Position numbers and translations under genes: made by a program. A stretch of 64,000 nt of DNA from Benincasa hispida (Eukaryota; Streptophyta; Magnoliopsida; Cucurbitales; Cucurbitaceae), in contig NC_052358.1 in NCBI RefSeq assembly GCF_009727055.1, positions 41,963,337 to 42,027,336 of the forward strand, read 5' to 3'. The notes beneath the pieces were generated by a model that was given only the letters and a program-made list of their open reading frames with translations, was not told the origin of the DNA and did not search any database. Shown here one piece after another: positions 21,561-33,758 of this stretch. How positions within the stretch are numbered: position 1 is the stretch's first letter; the number at the start of each line of letters is the position of its first letter.

Positions 21561-23410
21561 GCTAACATCGTCTCCATCATCATGGACGTTGACGAAGAAA
21601 GACAATATTCATTCTCATGGTATGTTCACTTTACCATGATGAATGTGATGGTAGTGATTCTACAAGTTTGCAAACAAACATTTGCTTGACGTTTATGCAA
21701 GGTATGTGGTGGAAGCTATGTTAATAGCTGAAACCCTTTTGGGTGAACCAAGTTAATGGAAGTTGCACCATAATTTTCAGCAAGGTTTATTAGAATGTGG
21801 TGAAAAAGGAAAATCTTGGAATGTGGTATTTCAAGTGGTTTACTCTTTATGATGGAGTGGGATATAATTCTCTCGATTGAGAATTATGATTGTCAGTGAA
21901 GACAATGGATGTAGCAGGAGCTATAGGTTATTCAAAAAACTTGCGAAGGTGAAATTTGTTGGATTTTGGCAAAATATTAGAAGTGCAATTGTCCCGTACA
22001 TGAAAGTTTTAAGAGAGTAATGGGCTCCAAGACTTAGAAAAGGAGCTTGAACATTTGGTTTCTAATCATCTAAACTTAAAGCACTTTAAACTTGATATAT
22101 TAGTGCAATTGAGTGAGTGGTATTATGTTTTGAGAGAGTGATAGCTCCCTAAAAGAGCTATCTTGATGCCTCTAATCTCGCTCGTTTATAATAACTAATG
22201 GGCTTTAATTGTCTATATTTATAGGAACACGAGTAATACATGTATTCTGGAGTATTATGAGTCATTTGAGATTAATTTAAGACAATTAGAAGCTTAATAG
22301 AGCAACTAGATTTCAAGAAGTGAAAAAATGACAAATGCCCCAAGGAAGGCGTAGCATTGCACCAGCCTTGCGATGTTAGCGCCCATCATCAGCAGGCGTG
22401 CACGACAGAAGATCTTAGACCACAAGGCAAATGCGAATGACATCAGACGAAGGGCACTATAGCACCCAATGACGTTGCGGAAAGGGCCAAGAGCACCGCC
22501 ACACTGTGACGAGTTCTATGTATAATCCTTTACTTTTAAGGGTTAAAAGGGAAAGGAGTTGGACCAATTTTAGAGCTTGTAGCTCGGTTTTGGTCATTCT
22601 TGACCAAAACCCATAAGATTTCTTTAGATTTTGAGTTGTATTTTAACATTTAGCATCATGATTCAAGTTTAGATGATCGATAAAAGGTTTAAACATCGAT
22701 TTTGAGGTTGGTTGGACAATTTTCTATTGATTTATGAGATTTTGATGATTGTTTTTGGGTTTTTTTTTTTTTTTATTTCTTCTTGTTTTCCTTTCCTTGT
22801 TTGAATCCACGTGCAATGTATGTTCAATTAACGTGACAGATTAATCATTTCAAAACATTGATTATATTTGTTTGATATATATGTTGGGATTCGTAATGAA
22901 AGTTTGCTTAATGTGAGTAACAAACAGGTAGAGTAGCAGTTACGATTTGATTTCTATCATTACTAGGATCATCAGTAACGAGAGATAACGAAACCTAAGG
23001 AACGAAAATACATTGGGATTGAATCTAATGTCCCAATCAATCCAAGAGCTTAATGTGATTAACGAAATAAATAAGCTTGTGTGACAACTACTTGATTTAG
23101 GAATCAACATCCACTTTGATTTTTTGTTTAGAGAGTCTGGCCATAGCTAGTCGATTAGGCTTGATAATCAGATAACTTATTAACTCAATTTTCATGATAA
23201 CTAAATCGGTGAATTAATCCATAGATAGCCTAACGGTGGTAATCTTGTGCACCGCTCTTTCTTTCTCTCAATCTATCTTACTTTCCACATTTTAAATTCC
23301 TGTATATAGTTTTTATATCAAATCCAATGACACATTTAGCCTAAAGAGATGTTATCTAGGCCCCCTGTGGTTCGACTCGGTCTTGCTACTAAAACTACTT
23401 TATCACGAGT
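21561..23410 (+). mobile_element. Stacked, unassigned retrotransposon remnants
   Basis: No intact frame is visible. About 22330-22510 is locally GC-rich and resembles gypsy U3 (CGTAGCATTGCACCAGCC). 22860-23300 carries gypsy 5'-region wording (CATTGGGATTGAATCTAATG). At 23357-23390, CCCCCTGTGGTTCGACTCGG is typical of the end of such regions. I read this as a worn gypsy LTR plus leader; the exact borders are not visible. Confidence 0.45.
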
Positions 23411-23737
23411 GTTAAAATTAGCATATGGAAAGTCCTTAGAAGTTTATATGGGCCATGGTTCAACTTGGGGCATAAACACTCGTGATTTACTTTTGGTTTC
23501 ACTAAGTCTCATACCACTGGAGATAATTATATTCATTCATATATCATGTATCTTCTCCTATCTAATCAATATAAAAACTTTGGTCGCATTCCAACAATTT
23601 TTACCAGTTATTTCATATTTCTTCATAATATTAAAGTTGTATTCAATAAGTTGTTATTTATTTTAATTTTGTAACATATCGTGAAGTTCAAAACTATTGC
23701 CCATATAAACTTCTAACGACTTTCCATATGCTAATTT
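23402..23737. repeat. Foldback: 39-bp inverted repeat with 245-bp spacer
   Basis: The arm at 23415-23453 and the arm at 23699-23737 are reverse complements at 38 of 39 positions; both contain TAGCATATGGAAAGTC. A second, overlapping inverted repeat of 12 perfect bases (ATCACGAGTGTT, 23402-23413, against 23475-23486) uses the flank of the first arm. The spacer has no supported gene. Confidence 0.8.
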
Positions 23738-26098
23738 ATTTTTTTCTCATATTCTCTAACAAAATTTGGCAATATTTTATAAACTTTTCTTTTTTGCTAT
23801 TAACCTTCATTATTATTTAATATTCACGAGATGGAGTTCAAATTTTTCAACGTGAAGAGTATGCTAAAATGCAAGTTATTTATACATATATAAACAGTTC
23901 AGTTATATGTATAATATAGGTCCGGTTTAGTTTTGGATTTTATATTATTATATATTATATATAAATGGTTTGATAAACCGAACCAAATCGATTCTTCAAT
24001 AAAAATTGAATTTTCAGTTCAATTTAATTTTGTCATTCGATTTAGTTAGGTCATCTTTAATGTTCACCACATTTTCAAAATGTTAGAATTATTTAAATTT
24101 GGTTCAATCCATTTTTTTTATTAAGGCAAAACTAAACTAACATTTAGGTCCATCCATGAGTAACATAATTTGATTGAATTAGCCAACATCATTGCATAGA
24201 TCAATGATAGATAAGTGATATTGTTTGATTTATCAACATTTATTTTCTTTCAATCTAATTTAAGAAGACATTATATATCATTAACTTAAACTAATATCGT
24301 GGTAATTTATAATTGGTCAAAATTTCTAGACACTATTCAAAGTTTAGAAACCTATTCTAAATAAAATTGAAAGTAAAGAAACACATTAAATACCTTTTAA
24401 AGTTAGACTTTAATTTAATTTCAAAGTTGAACTTATAGTTAAAAAGATATAACCACGATTTTAAAAATTATAAATGGAATAGATACAATAATCCTTGAAA
24501 AACCCAACATACACATAATTAAATCGACATAAAACTTCGAAATGAGATATTCAATTTTCACATCCACATATTGCCAATATATATATATATATATATAATA
24601 TTGGAAATAAAAATCATATTTTAAATGTAATTGATTTTTATACTTGAGACAAAATTAATATATGTTTTGAGTTGAAAATTCTACTTTCATTATGGGCCAG
24701 TTCCAACTGCACCATATGAGTTTGACTATTTCAATATTTCTTCCTTCCAGCTCTCATTTTACCAATTGTGGGCCCACACTTGGGCTTGAATGGAAATCCA
24801 CTTCATCTTCCCAAATAAACCCCCCTTTACTGTCCCATTTGCTTGTTTCCAGGAAGGGTATAATTGGGTATTGTCAACAATAAAATTAATTTCAAACATC
24901 TCTCTCTAAGGTGCAATATTTACTTTGGTCAAAAGTATGGTTAGGTTAAATTATGTGTACTTTTTTCAAAGTTAAACAAATGTGTAGTATGATGATTTGA
25001 ACTTTTAACTTCCAATGTGTATAAGTCAATTATCGTTGACTTATGATCACATGAACGGTTTAAATTATGGTGAACTTACTATTTTGTCAACTTTGTTTCA
25101 ATTTTTTTCTTCATAGCTTTCACCGAAAAATTACACTACCAATACAAATAGAACTGAATTGGTTGAGATATTATAGTCTTAACCAAAAAGAGTAGAGGTT
25201 TCAATCTACATTTTCTTATATATGATTTGCCTAAATTATAGGACCACTCAATTAAGCTAAAACTATAAAAATTAAAATTGTGCCAACATTACTCGGCAAT
25301 AACTAACATTTGGTGCTTTTCAAGATATTCATTGGATCATTTCTCTACATTTTTTTCTAAAAATAATTTACTTAAAAAAATGAATTTTTTTTAAAGTACA
25401 ATTAGAGGTAGGGAAATTTGAATCACAAACTTTATGATAATTAGCACACTCGTATACTTATTGAACTATATTTGTTCTGAAAAATAATAAAGTCATTGAA
25501 GAGATAATAAAATAGATATTTTATTAGGATTTACGTCAACGTATGTATTTGGGTATAATATGGAAATAATGATATCATAAATTAAATTAAATGATAACGA
25601 TAAAACTAATACATGTGGAAAAGTCAACAATTCTACGCATGGAAAAGACTAACATTTTAGACAAAAAAAAATAATAATAATAAAAAAGGAAAAAAAATCT
25701 AATTCATATAGTTGCAATTAACAAGCAGTCAACCTTGGATCCCATCGCCTAATTAATATAAAAGAAGCAACCACATCTCCAATACTCTCTAAATATAATT
25801 AAAAATAAAAATCATAAAATTGGATTCCCCCCTCCCTTTTTAGGATACATAAATTGGATATATGACATTGAAAATGCCACATTTACAAATACCAATGAGG
25901 TGTTAAAAATGGTATTTATTTATAGCAAGAAGGGGAAAAAATTGAAAAAAAATTGGGAAAAAAAAACTACATTCTTTTTAGGGTAATTAATGAATTGCCA
26001 AAAAGGAAAAATGTTATACAAATTACAATTAACTACATAAAAAAAAAAAAAAAACCAAAATTCCTCTTTGAAGGGCATTGGCAATGGAGATTAATATT
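23738..26098. other. AT-rich intergenic DNA
   Basis: No gene is supported. A TA microsatellite lies at about 24572-24596. A possible SINE relic lies near 25150-25215. A second tRNA-like scrap, in the opposite direction, may lie near 25405-25470. The segment 23930-24010 contains opposing CCGGTTTAG and AAACCGAACC words, suggesting a worn MITE. Confidence 0.5.
25150..25215 (+). repeat. Possible tRNA-derived SINE relic
   Basis: GAATTGGTTGAGATATTA resembles an A box, and AGAGGTTTCAATCT, about 35 bases downstream, resembles a B box. No A-rich tail or target duplication could be fixed. Confidence 0.35.
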
Positions 26099-26127
26099 TT
26101 AGAGAGAGAAAGAAGAGAGAGAGAACT
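26099..26127. repeat. (GA)n purine tract
   Basis: A GA-rich tract lies just 3' of the VQ gene's stop codon, in its probable 3' UTR. Confidence 0.6.
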
Positions 26128-26131
26128 TAGC

Positions 26132-26779
26132 TTAAAAGTCAAAGAGATTGTTGAAGATATTTGGTGAAGAAATTGGGGAAACCAAAGGAGCTGAAAACAG
26201 AGCAGAAGGGCTTGGCCAATGAGGACTCAGCTCATGAATCAAAGAATACGCCAAGCTTTGATGTTCAATCGCCGGCGAGAAATACCCTGTTGGAATCGGA
26301 GCCAGAGTTGCCGGAGCCGGTGATAGGATTCCGGGTATTTGCCCTAACTCCACTGAAACCTCTGCCAAATCCATCATATCGCTAACGTTGATTTCTCTTT
26401 CTCTTTCGGATCGGGGACTGGCTTTCTCGATTGTGGCCAGCCTTGCCGCCGGGGAGAGGTCACCATCGGTGGCGGCGGCAGCGGAAGAGGAGGACAGCCC
26501 AGTGAGGCGTTGGACGACGGACATGAAGTTGTTCTCGGCGACGTGGATGACTTTGGGGGAGATGTCGTAGATGATGAGAGGCTGAGGCCATTGGGCGGGG
26601 CCCGGCGGGAGTGGAGGCCGGCCGCCGGGGGGAACCGGCTGAGGGTGCGGCGGCGGCTTCTTGATTTTGCGGGATTCTTGGTTGACACGGAGCTGCGGTG
26701 GGCGGGGGCCTTGTAGCTGGATCTCCTTCTTTCTGGGGGTGGTGGGACTGCCGGCGGCGGAATATCCCGGCGGATTCAT
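26132..26779 (-). CDS. VQ-motif protein, MKS1-like
   Basis: VQ proteins are small plant nuclear cofactors that bind WRKY transcription factors; the MKS1 branch is a MAP-kinase substrate in defence signalling. This intronless frame encodes 215 residues, close to the roughly 220 of Arabidopsis MKS1. The N-terminus has SPTTPRKKEIQLQGPRPPQL and a basic RKIKKPP at about 37-43. A proline-rich stretch and PLIIYDISPKVIHV precede the VQ motif FMSVVQRLTG at residues 85-94. Many Ser-Pro or Thr-Pro pairs (S11, T14 and later ones) could be MAP-kinase sites. The C-terminus ends FNNLFDF. The coding part is much more GC-rich than the flanks. The ATG at 26779 gives the conserved N-terminus. Family assignment is firm; the MKS1 subgroup is likely, and orthology is not tested. 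Confidence 0.92.
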   Translation of the reverse strand: MNPPGYSAAGSPTTPRKKEIQLQGPRPPQLRVNQESRKIKKPPPHPQPVPPGGRPPLPPGPAQWPQPLIIYDISPKVIHVAENNFMSVVQRLTGLSSSSAAAATDGDLSPAARLATIEKASPRSEREREINVSDMMDLAEVSVELGQIPGILSPAPATLAPIPTGYFSPAIEHQSLAYSLIHELSPHWPSPSALFSAPLVSPISSPNIFNNLFDF

Positions 26780-27029
26780 GGCGGATCTGGTGGAGGAGAA
26801 TCGGAATCTGATCGGAGATGTGGGATCGGGGAAATTGGGGAGAATTGGGAAATTGGGTTAATTTTGGGGTTTTGTTTGTAATAATTGGAGGAGAGTTGAG
26901 GAATATGGTTGGGGGAATTAAATAATAACAATTTTTTTCTTTATTTTTTTTTATTATTATTTTTTTGTGTATGATAGTTTTGGGACAAAAGTATTGTTTG
27001 TTTGACTTTCTATTTGTTGACTTCATAAA

Positions 27030-27580
27030 TGCCCAAGGGAAACTCCCTGCGAAAATGAATTTAAACTTAAAAACACTTTGTTTTTAATATGTTATATATA
27101 TTTGTCTTATTTTATTTTCTTTATTTTTTTTTTTTTTTTGCAGTCCCTAAAAATTCCATTAAAAAGAAATATTATTTAAAGTTTGGTAAATAGTTTTTTA
27201 GGTTTTTAAAGTTGGGTTTCCATTTCAAAAATTTAGACTAAAGTCAACCAGATTTAATATAATTTGGTTTAATGATTATATACTAATTGATTAAAAATAG
27301 TATTTCAAAGGTGGTACATTTTGTTTAAGTTGCTACTTGTTCAAATGAGGAATGGGTGAACAATCAAGGATGTGAAGGTGTTGTTAGTAAAAGATTTTTT
27401 AATTGAAAGGAAAAAAAAAATTGCAAGATTCACATTAATGGTCCTAATAGTGGACACAATCAAACTTGGAGTAAATTTGAAACTCTTTTGAAATAAAAAT
27501 AACATAATGAGACAAATCTTTTAATTAAGTACATCAACGGATTGTATTTGATTTTTATTTTGTTAAGGGCTTTTTATTTC
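27030..27580. other. AT-rich spacer upstream of the VQ gene
   Basis: This probably includes the VQ gene's promoter on the minus strand, since the CT-rich leader runs to about 26900. No distinct TATA box or element could be named. T-tracts occur near 27125. Confidence 0.4.
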
Positions 27581-27584
27581 GTGG

Positions 27585-27905
27585 TCAAGGTGATTGGATA
27601 ATTTTCTTGAACTTTTATGACAATTATGCATCCACACCAAGATATTGAGACTGTGACTTTAAAACATACTCAAAATAATAATTTGAAATTCGTTGTATCC
27701 GATATTCAAAAAGATATTGCAAATTCCATTGCAATTGAAATTGTTAATGCAAGTATAAAAAATATGGATGATTTACAATTTTCTATCTTGATTGATGAAG
27801 TAAAGATATGTTTTCAAATGAGCAAATGTCAATTTTGTATAATGATATGTAGATAAATGTCATGTGATTGAATGATTTGTTGGAATTATACATGTCACTA
27901 ATACA
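27585..27905 (+). pseudogene. hAT-type transposase fragment (DUF4371, ZMYM1-like)
   Basis: The open 79-residue stretch contains SDIQKDIANSIAIEIVN and LQFSILIDEV, matching the DUF4371 part of hAT-derived TTF/ZMYM1-like proteins (usual pattern PxIQKDI..., FSILIDES). Just before it, NFLELL-like bases fit the same family in another frame. After a frame slip, homology continues (EQM, then LELYMSLI-like) to about 27905. The BED finger, the rest of the catalytic core and the dimerisation domain are absent. Confidence 0.7.
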
Positions 27906-27918
27906 AATGTTTTATCTC

Positions 27919-28606
27919 TTAGGCCCAGGTTGTTTCACAGGGTTTCCCATGCTATTTTAGGTAGACATTTAATATTTTTGTTTGTTTCACATAATTTTAC
28001 TTTTTAAAACTCATGATATTAATATCCGGAGAACTTTAAAACTTATCTGACATGGGTTATTTAATGCTATGTAAAAGTGTGAGATTTTTATGTATGAAAC
28101 ATGAATAGTAAAAATATACCTTAATTAATAAATTGATATCAAGTATTCATTACTATTAATTTTAATTAATTATTAAATATAAATATATTATTTAGACTTA
28201 ATAAATTTCAACTAATATCATTAGCATTAATATTTTATGCTATCTTAACTATTTAATATAAATTATTATTAATTATCAATATTCTAATTAATTTCATTAT
28301 TTTTAGTACTTAATTTAACTATGTTTAATTAAAAGGTATTTATTTATTTTTTATTTTATCAATTAAATAATTAATTAACATAACAATAATTAATGTTGAA
28401 TTTAGTTGGTCTCTTACATTTAGTTAAATAATTATTTACTTTAAATTTTTATAAACAAAATATTGAATTGAACACAAATATTTGATTTCCATACATTAAT
28501 TATCCTACAAATCCAAACACAGACATTTAAAACTCTGACATTCAAATATCATATATTTAATATCTATATCCATGAAACAATATCTACATCCACATGGCCC
28601 TTTAAG
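27919..28606. mobile_element. Possible MITE
   Basis: An AT-rich block is bounded by GGCCCAGGTTGTTTCA on the left and, reversed, GGGCCATGTGGATG on the right. Each has adjacent TTA or TTTA, and TGTTTCA words lie inside both ends. This would fit a PIF/Harbinger-type MITE, but the inverted ends are imperfect. Confidence 0.35.
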
Positions 28607-28684
28607 GAAGCTATTGGTGAATTTTTCCTAGCATGGTTGAAGTTAGAATGACAAAAATATGATGAAGCTAAGTAATCTGCAACA

Positions 28685-30390
28685 CGTTGGAATAAACACA
28701 TCATCTTTTAGACTATCCCCTCTTGTGTGAATCTAATAGAATACTAATCAACTATTAACAACAATAATAATCAAGGACACATGCAATTTTAGGGTACAAA
28801 CAAGTTCTTCCTAGTCACAACTAGAGGCATACACAAATATATCTCAAGATTAACAATCTCGGCAACAAATAGAGAAGAGTAAAATTAGAAATATCTCATT
28901 TGAAGTGTTAACCAATTATCCACGGTATCTAACTGTAGGTAGCTCTAAACAAAATCGCCACCATCCAGATTGAAGACTCTCGTGTCAAAAACACATTGTA
29001 ATAATTTCTACTCGATCGGACCATGGATCGATCCCCAAATGGCTGAAAAACCATTGTTGATTGGAATGAAGGTTTTCTTGAATTTTCTTCTCTGGCGTTT
29101 TTAGTCTCTCAGTCTGCGTGTCTAACAAAAGCTAGCTGTTGTTTCTTGGTTTTGAAAAAAATAAAACCTAGCCCATTGTGGACCTTAATGGGCCTCCACA
29201 TAAAGTGGAAAATAACCCATCAAATCTTTCCCTATTTCACTTTGTGGAGGAACTTGTCATTCTCGCAGCGGAACGAAAAAACTCAAACTTCTCTCTTGGT
29301 AAATTTTTCGTTAACATATCGGATCCACTATGATCAGTAGATATTTTCTCTAGCTCAAAAAATTCATCATTCAAAGTATACCTCATCCAATGATATCTCA
29401 CGTCTATATGCTTTGTTCTAGAATGAAATGTAGCATTCTTACCAAGATGAATAGCACTCTGATTATCGCAGTATATCACATATCTTTGTTGCTTGGACCA
29501 AGCTCCTGTATAAAGCGCTTCATCCACAACATCTCTTTACAAGTCTCTGCTAATGTAATATACTTTGCTTCAGTTGTAGAAAGTGCAACACACTTTTGCA
29601 ACCTTGATTCCAAGACACCGCACCACCTGTAAATGTCATTATGTAACTGGAAGTAGACTTTCGATTGTCTAGATCTCTTTCCATATTTGAATCAGTGTAA
29701 CTAGAAAGTATTGGTTTGCCACTGCCAAATATGAGCTTCAAACTAGAAGTGCCTCTTAAATATCTCATGATGCAATTGACTACCTCCCAATGTTGTTTTC
29801 CTAGATTGGACATAAAACGACTAACAACAGCAACAACATAAGAAATATCAGGTCTAGTACATACCATGGCATACATTAAGCTCCCAACTGCTGAAGCATA
29901 TGAGATCGTACTCATATCTCCCTTCTCTTTATCTGTAGAAGGATTCTATTTGCTATTCGGCCTAAAGTGATTGGAAAAAGAAGAATTGACCGATTTTGCT
30001 TTACTCATGTTGAAACACCCAAGCACCTTCTCCAAGTATTGCTCCTATGACATATATAACTTCTTGGATGCTCTGTTTCGAACTATTCAAATTCCAAGAA
30101 TTTTCTTTGTTGGCCCTAAATCCTTCATGGAAAAGGATTTGCTCAATTTTTCTTTCAACATGTCAATTCTTGAAACATGCCTGCCAAAAATTAAAATTTC
30201 ATAAACATAAAACAATAATATAATAATATCATCATAAAAAATTTCTGGACAAAAACACAATGATCAACAGTAGTCTTTTTGTAGTCTTGCTCCCTGATAA
30301 TTCGATTGCTATTTTTCTGCAAATTGCACGCCATACAATCTCGTTTCAAATCGTATCGAATAACAGAGTATCGAGTTGAATCGTGCATCG
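28685..30390 (-). mobile_element. Ty1/copia 3' part: RT, RNase H and LTR
   Basis: Read on the minus strand: RT end (30390-29916), RNase H (29915-29237), a purine-rich tract (AGGGAAAGA, about 29233-29225) and an LTR-like segment starting TGATGGGTT at 29222. The LTR probably ends in TTCCAAC near 28686 (about 540 bp). The 5' half of the element is absent. It differs from the copia A/B family, whose LTRs are about 1.87 kb. Confidence 0.75.
29237..30390 (-). pseudogene. Copia RT/RNase H remnant
   Basis: The RT part shows EQDYKKTTVDHCVFVQKF followed by a damaged YVDD region, then a KEKLSKSFSMKDLG-like block in another frame. RNase H shows SYASAVGSLMYAMVCTRPDI and YTDSNMERDLDNRKSTSSY. After a frameshift it continues IYCDNQSAIHLGKNATFH and RTKHIDVRYHW. 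Two or more frameshifts and a stop show that it is dead. Confidence 0.87.
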
Positions 30391-30620
30391 ATCTTCGCTA
30401 TCGAGTAGCTTCGAGTTGTTCATTTTCACTTTCGAGTCGCACCAAATATTGATCAAGACTCATCGAGTAAGATCGAGTATCAGTTCAGTTGTCATCGAGT
30501 TCCATCAAGGATTTAACAGAGACTCATCAGACAAATAAGGGAATTCTGACATCGAGCATCAAGTAGGAAGACATCGAGCGTTGAATATCCAGCATCGAGG
30601 ATTTGGCAGAATATTTCTTA
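30391..30620. repeat. CATCGAG-rich segment, probable gypsy U3 scrap
   Basis: The word ATCGAG recurs many times (for example 30466, 30475, 30500, 30551, 30573 and 30594), mixed with GAGTATCAG and GAGCATC forms. The same vocabulary occurs at 18830-18950 in the U3-like part of the gypsy remnant, so the two are probably related. Confidence 0.45.
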
Positions 30621-31881
30621 GCCTTTTCTTCATCATTCCAGTGTTGATCTTGAGTATTTGGGCCTAGTGAAGAGTGATTAATCCAACAAAGGCCAACTTT
30701 GAGATTGCTCTATCATCACAAAAACAATACAAACACTAATGTAGTCATTAATAGTGCATCTAAGTAAATGACATCTACCTTAAAAATAGTAGAGAGGAAA
30801 AGAGTCTCAAAGTATGGAATTTTGAAGTAAGAAACTAAAATAAATGAAGTCAAAAACCAAGAAATGGAGCTCAAAAGGGAAAAAAAATGTAGTGGTTATG
30901 GCTCTAATTAATCATACATCTCCAAGGACAAAAGAATTACAACAATTTGAAAAAAATCACAACAATTTAAGTCAAGCTATAAGTTCAAGTCAATGAGTTA
31001 AATGAAAATTAGCAACAAATAAATGATATACTTAATGGAATCCATCAATCACTTATCAAGAAGAGGAATGACCAAAATATGTGATGGAAACCTCGAATCA
31101 TAGCAGAAAAGGAACAAGACGCCTATAGACTCCAAAATCAGGGACATCAATAACATATCTTATTTCAATCAACTTAATGAAGTAAAATCAACTCAATGAA
31201 ACCAAGTTTACAATCATCAAACAAATTTAAAGTTGTATTTATCCATATTTGTTAAAAACAAAGAGCTTTCTGGTGAAAATCAACTCAGTACACTGCATGA
31301 ATCTTGCAAGTAAAATAACATTGTGATTGTTTTTAGCTTGCTCCTATTTCTTTATACTGTGAAATACCAATGCTTTAATGATCAACATCAATATTTAACA
31401 ATACTTCAACACATATATATTTCAATTCAACATCAATATCCAACAATGCCTAGGAAAAATCTTGAAACATTCTCTTCTATAAAGTTCAATAATGACACCA
31501 TATCATAACCTCTCCTACAGGAACCAAATCAAGCCAAACCCATGAACAATTTAGAACATATATTCCACAATTTCAGAGATCCAACACAATGAACAATTTT
31601 CAATGTCATAACACAGTGTGAAAGAGAGAGAAGTATGGTGAAGTATATCAACAAAGCTTAAATATGGTACTCATTACATGTCTTTGGGATAAAAGAGCAA
31701 AAGCAAAAGGTTTAGGGTTACAATTTATAGCAACAGGGGATGAAAAGCACATTACTCTTGGGCTGCCACAGTAGGTGCACAGAGCACATAGCAACAGGGG
31801 ATGAAAAACTACAGGCTATGTATAAAATGAAATTACACCATGCTTACATAAGAGATCAAGGGATAAAATTATACATATCTT
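30621..31881. other. Unassigned AT-rich DNA
   Basis: No gene is supported. A short direct repeat, AGCAACAGGGGATGAAAA, occurs at about 31728 and 31790. Confidence 0.4.
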
Positions 31882-33758
31882 TGAAAACTCATCTTCAAAC
31901 TCCCTAGATCACGAATGCTCGAACAATCTCCAAGAGTGCAACACACGAACGCTCGAACACTTCGACCGCAACATAGCACGATCACAGGGACTACGAACTC
32001 AACGATATCCAAGATCACGAACACAGCGAACGGCTTCTAAAAACATCAAACTATGTCGAGTTGAGTACGACAACACCACAATGGCTACCTTGGTATTCTC
32101 GGTGTGAGAATCCAGAAGTGTGAGCTCTGTGTGGACTTGGTTAGAGGAAGAGACTGGAGGAAGAACAATCGTGTAAACGATTGAGCAAGTGGGAGATGAC
32201 AAGTGGGAGATGACAAAGGTCTATCGTAAAGGCCAGCTAAGTGAACTATTGTATAGTGTCACTCCTCGATCGTCTAGTCTCTCTTCAGCTATCGTTTAGT
32301 GAATCTAATCCACTTAACATTATTTCCGTGAGTAATTTCCAAGAATGGAAAATCTCTTTTCAACAACTACTAAATTTAGGAAAACTTTTTTCCTTTTATC
32401 TCACGGTTACCATGAAACTACCAATAACATCCCACTCAATTGGTTATTAGAGAAAAAGAGATAATTATCCAATAATTAATATTATTATAAATATATATGA
32501 TAACCAACTTACCATATTATATTTACAACCTATAGTTTTAATATTTCATCTCATGAAACATATAAAACATAGTTCTTTTTCTATTTCATGGTACTTAATG
32601 TAAATCTCATTTACATTAATCCTCCACTTGATGTATCTCATACATCACACCGATCATATCATATATAATCAAATTTCCTCTTGTCAATTTGAACATTTCA
32701 AATCAACACGAAGAACTGATTCTCAACTTGAATTCATTGAGCTACCAACGGGACCTTATGAACCTGTAACTCGAAGCTCCAATGGTATGTAATAACTGAC
32801 TAAACTTTTTAGTCACGGGATTTACCATTCATTAACTGTCAGACACTCCATTAAAGACCGACAGCTGAAGTCTCTTTACCACAGATATATTATGTGTCCA
32901 TATCAACCACTCAACAGTGCGATAACCCTTCACAAATTACTTGGAAGTACAACTCGACCAATATCCGTTATGCCCCTATAGTTACATCTAACTCCTTAAA
33001 TACCACTGATCCCTCTAATGAACATAAGTCATAGTCCTACTATGACTGAGTCCTTTCTTCCAAAGAGAAGTTGTGGTCACTATGTTCAAGATCCGGAATC
33101 AGCCCTTAAGGGAGCAATCTATCTACTTGCCCCTACTTCGGGGAAGGAGTGAATTCTATCTTGTGTAACTGAGTTCCCAGCTCCCAAATCAAACAAATCC
33201 CCCAAAAGGTAGGCATGTTGAGTTGGAAATCTAGCCACTTTCACCCATACTAATCAAAGAATCGCTCTCAAAGGCAGAAGTTCCCAAAACACTCAGGATT
33301 GAGGTCATATGACTTATGGTCGTTTAGGTGAGATGTAAGTCTCCAGTATTAACGGCGTTATATATATACAGAGATTAGTCATCTCCTGGTCTGGTCTTAT
33401 ACAAACTCTTTGTATAGGACACCTCTGCTCGCATGTCTCTACATGAATGGTCAGGATCTACCATCTATAGTAGTTCACAACACTTGAAAATCTCTACAAA
33501 GCGGACTGTATCCACAGTGTCACTAGGAACATGTATCCCTCCTCAATCCTTATACTATAGACCTATTTAGGTTATTACTTAAGACATGATCTACTTGTAT
33601 ATCTCATATACATACTTAAGTTTACATACAATAACCATGGAGTTTTGTTTATTGGATATGAGTAAATGCCAGATAAAATAACTCTGATTTTATTCATAAC
33701 AATGTGTATAGATTATAAATTACGAGACTCTTGGAGAATTAGGATACCAATCCCAACA
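31882..33758 (-). repeat. LTR of the copia A/B family (probable solo LTR)
   Basis: On the minus strand it begins TGTTGGGATTGGTATCC at 33758. The part at 32900-33560 matches the copy B LTR at 58080-58720 almost phrase by phrase. Examples are CAGAATCAGC.. AAG.GAGCAAT and TACAAACTCTTTGT; TACAAAGC.G..TGTATCC also matches. The distal end near 31882 is inferred from the 1.87-kb family length. No gag or PBS follows at either side, so it is probably solo, but no target duplication was seen. Confidence 0.65.

Noticed and set aside
26161..26861. Open frames on the plus strand and in other minus frames across the VQ gene
   Set aside because: They are by-products of its GC-rich, proline-coding sequence; only the 26132-26779 minus frame has the conserved VQ motif and family termini.
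27617..27856. Independent small gene of 79 residues
   Set aside because: It matches part of a hAT DUF4371 domain and continues out of frame on both sides, so it is a transposase relic.
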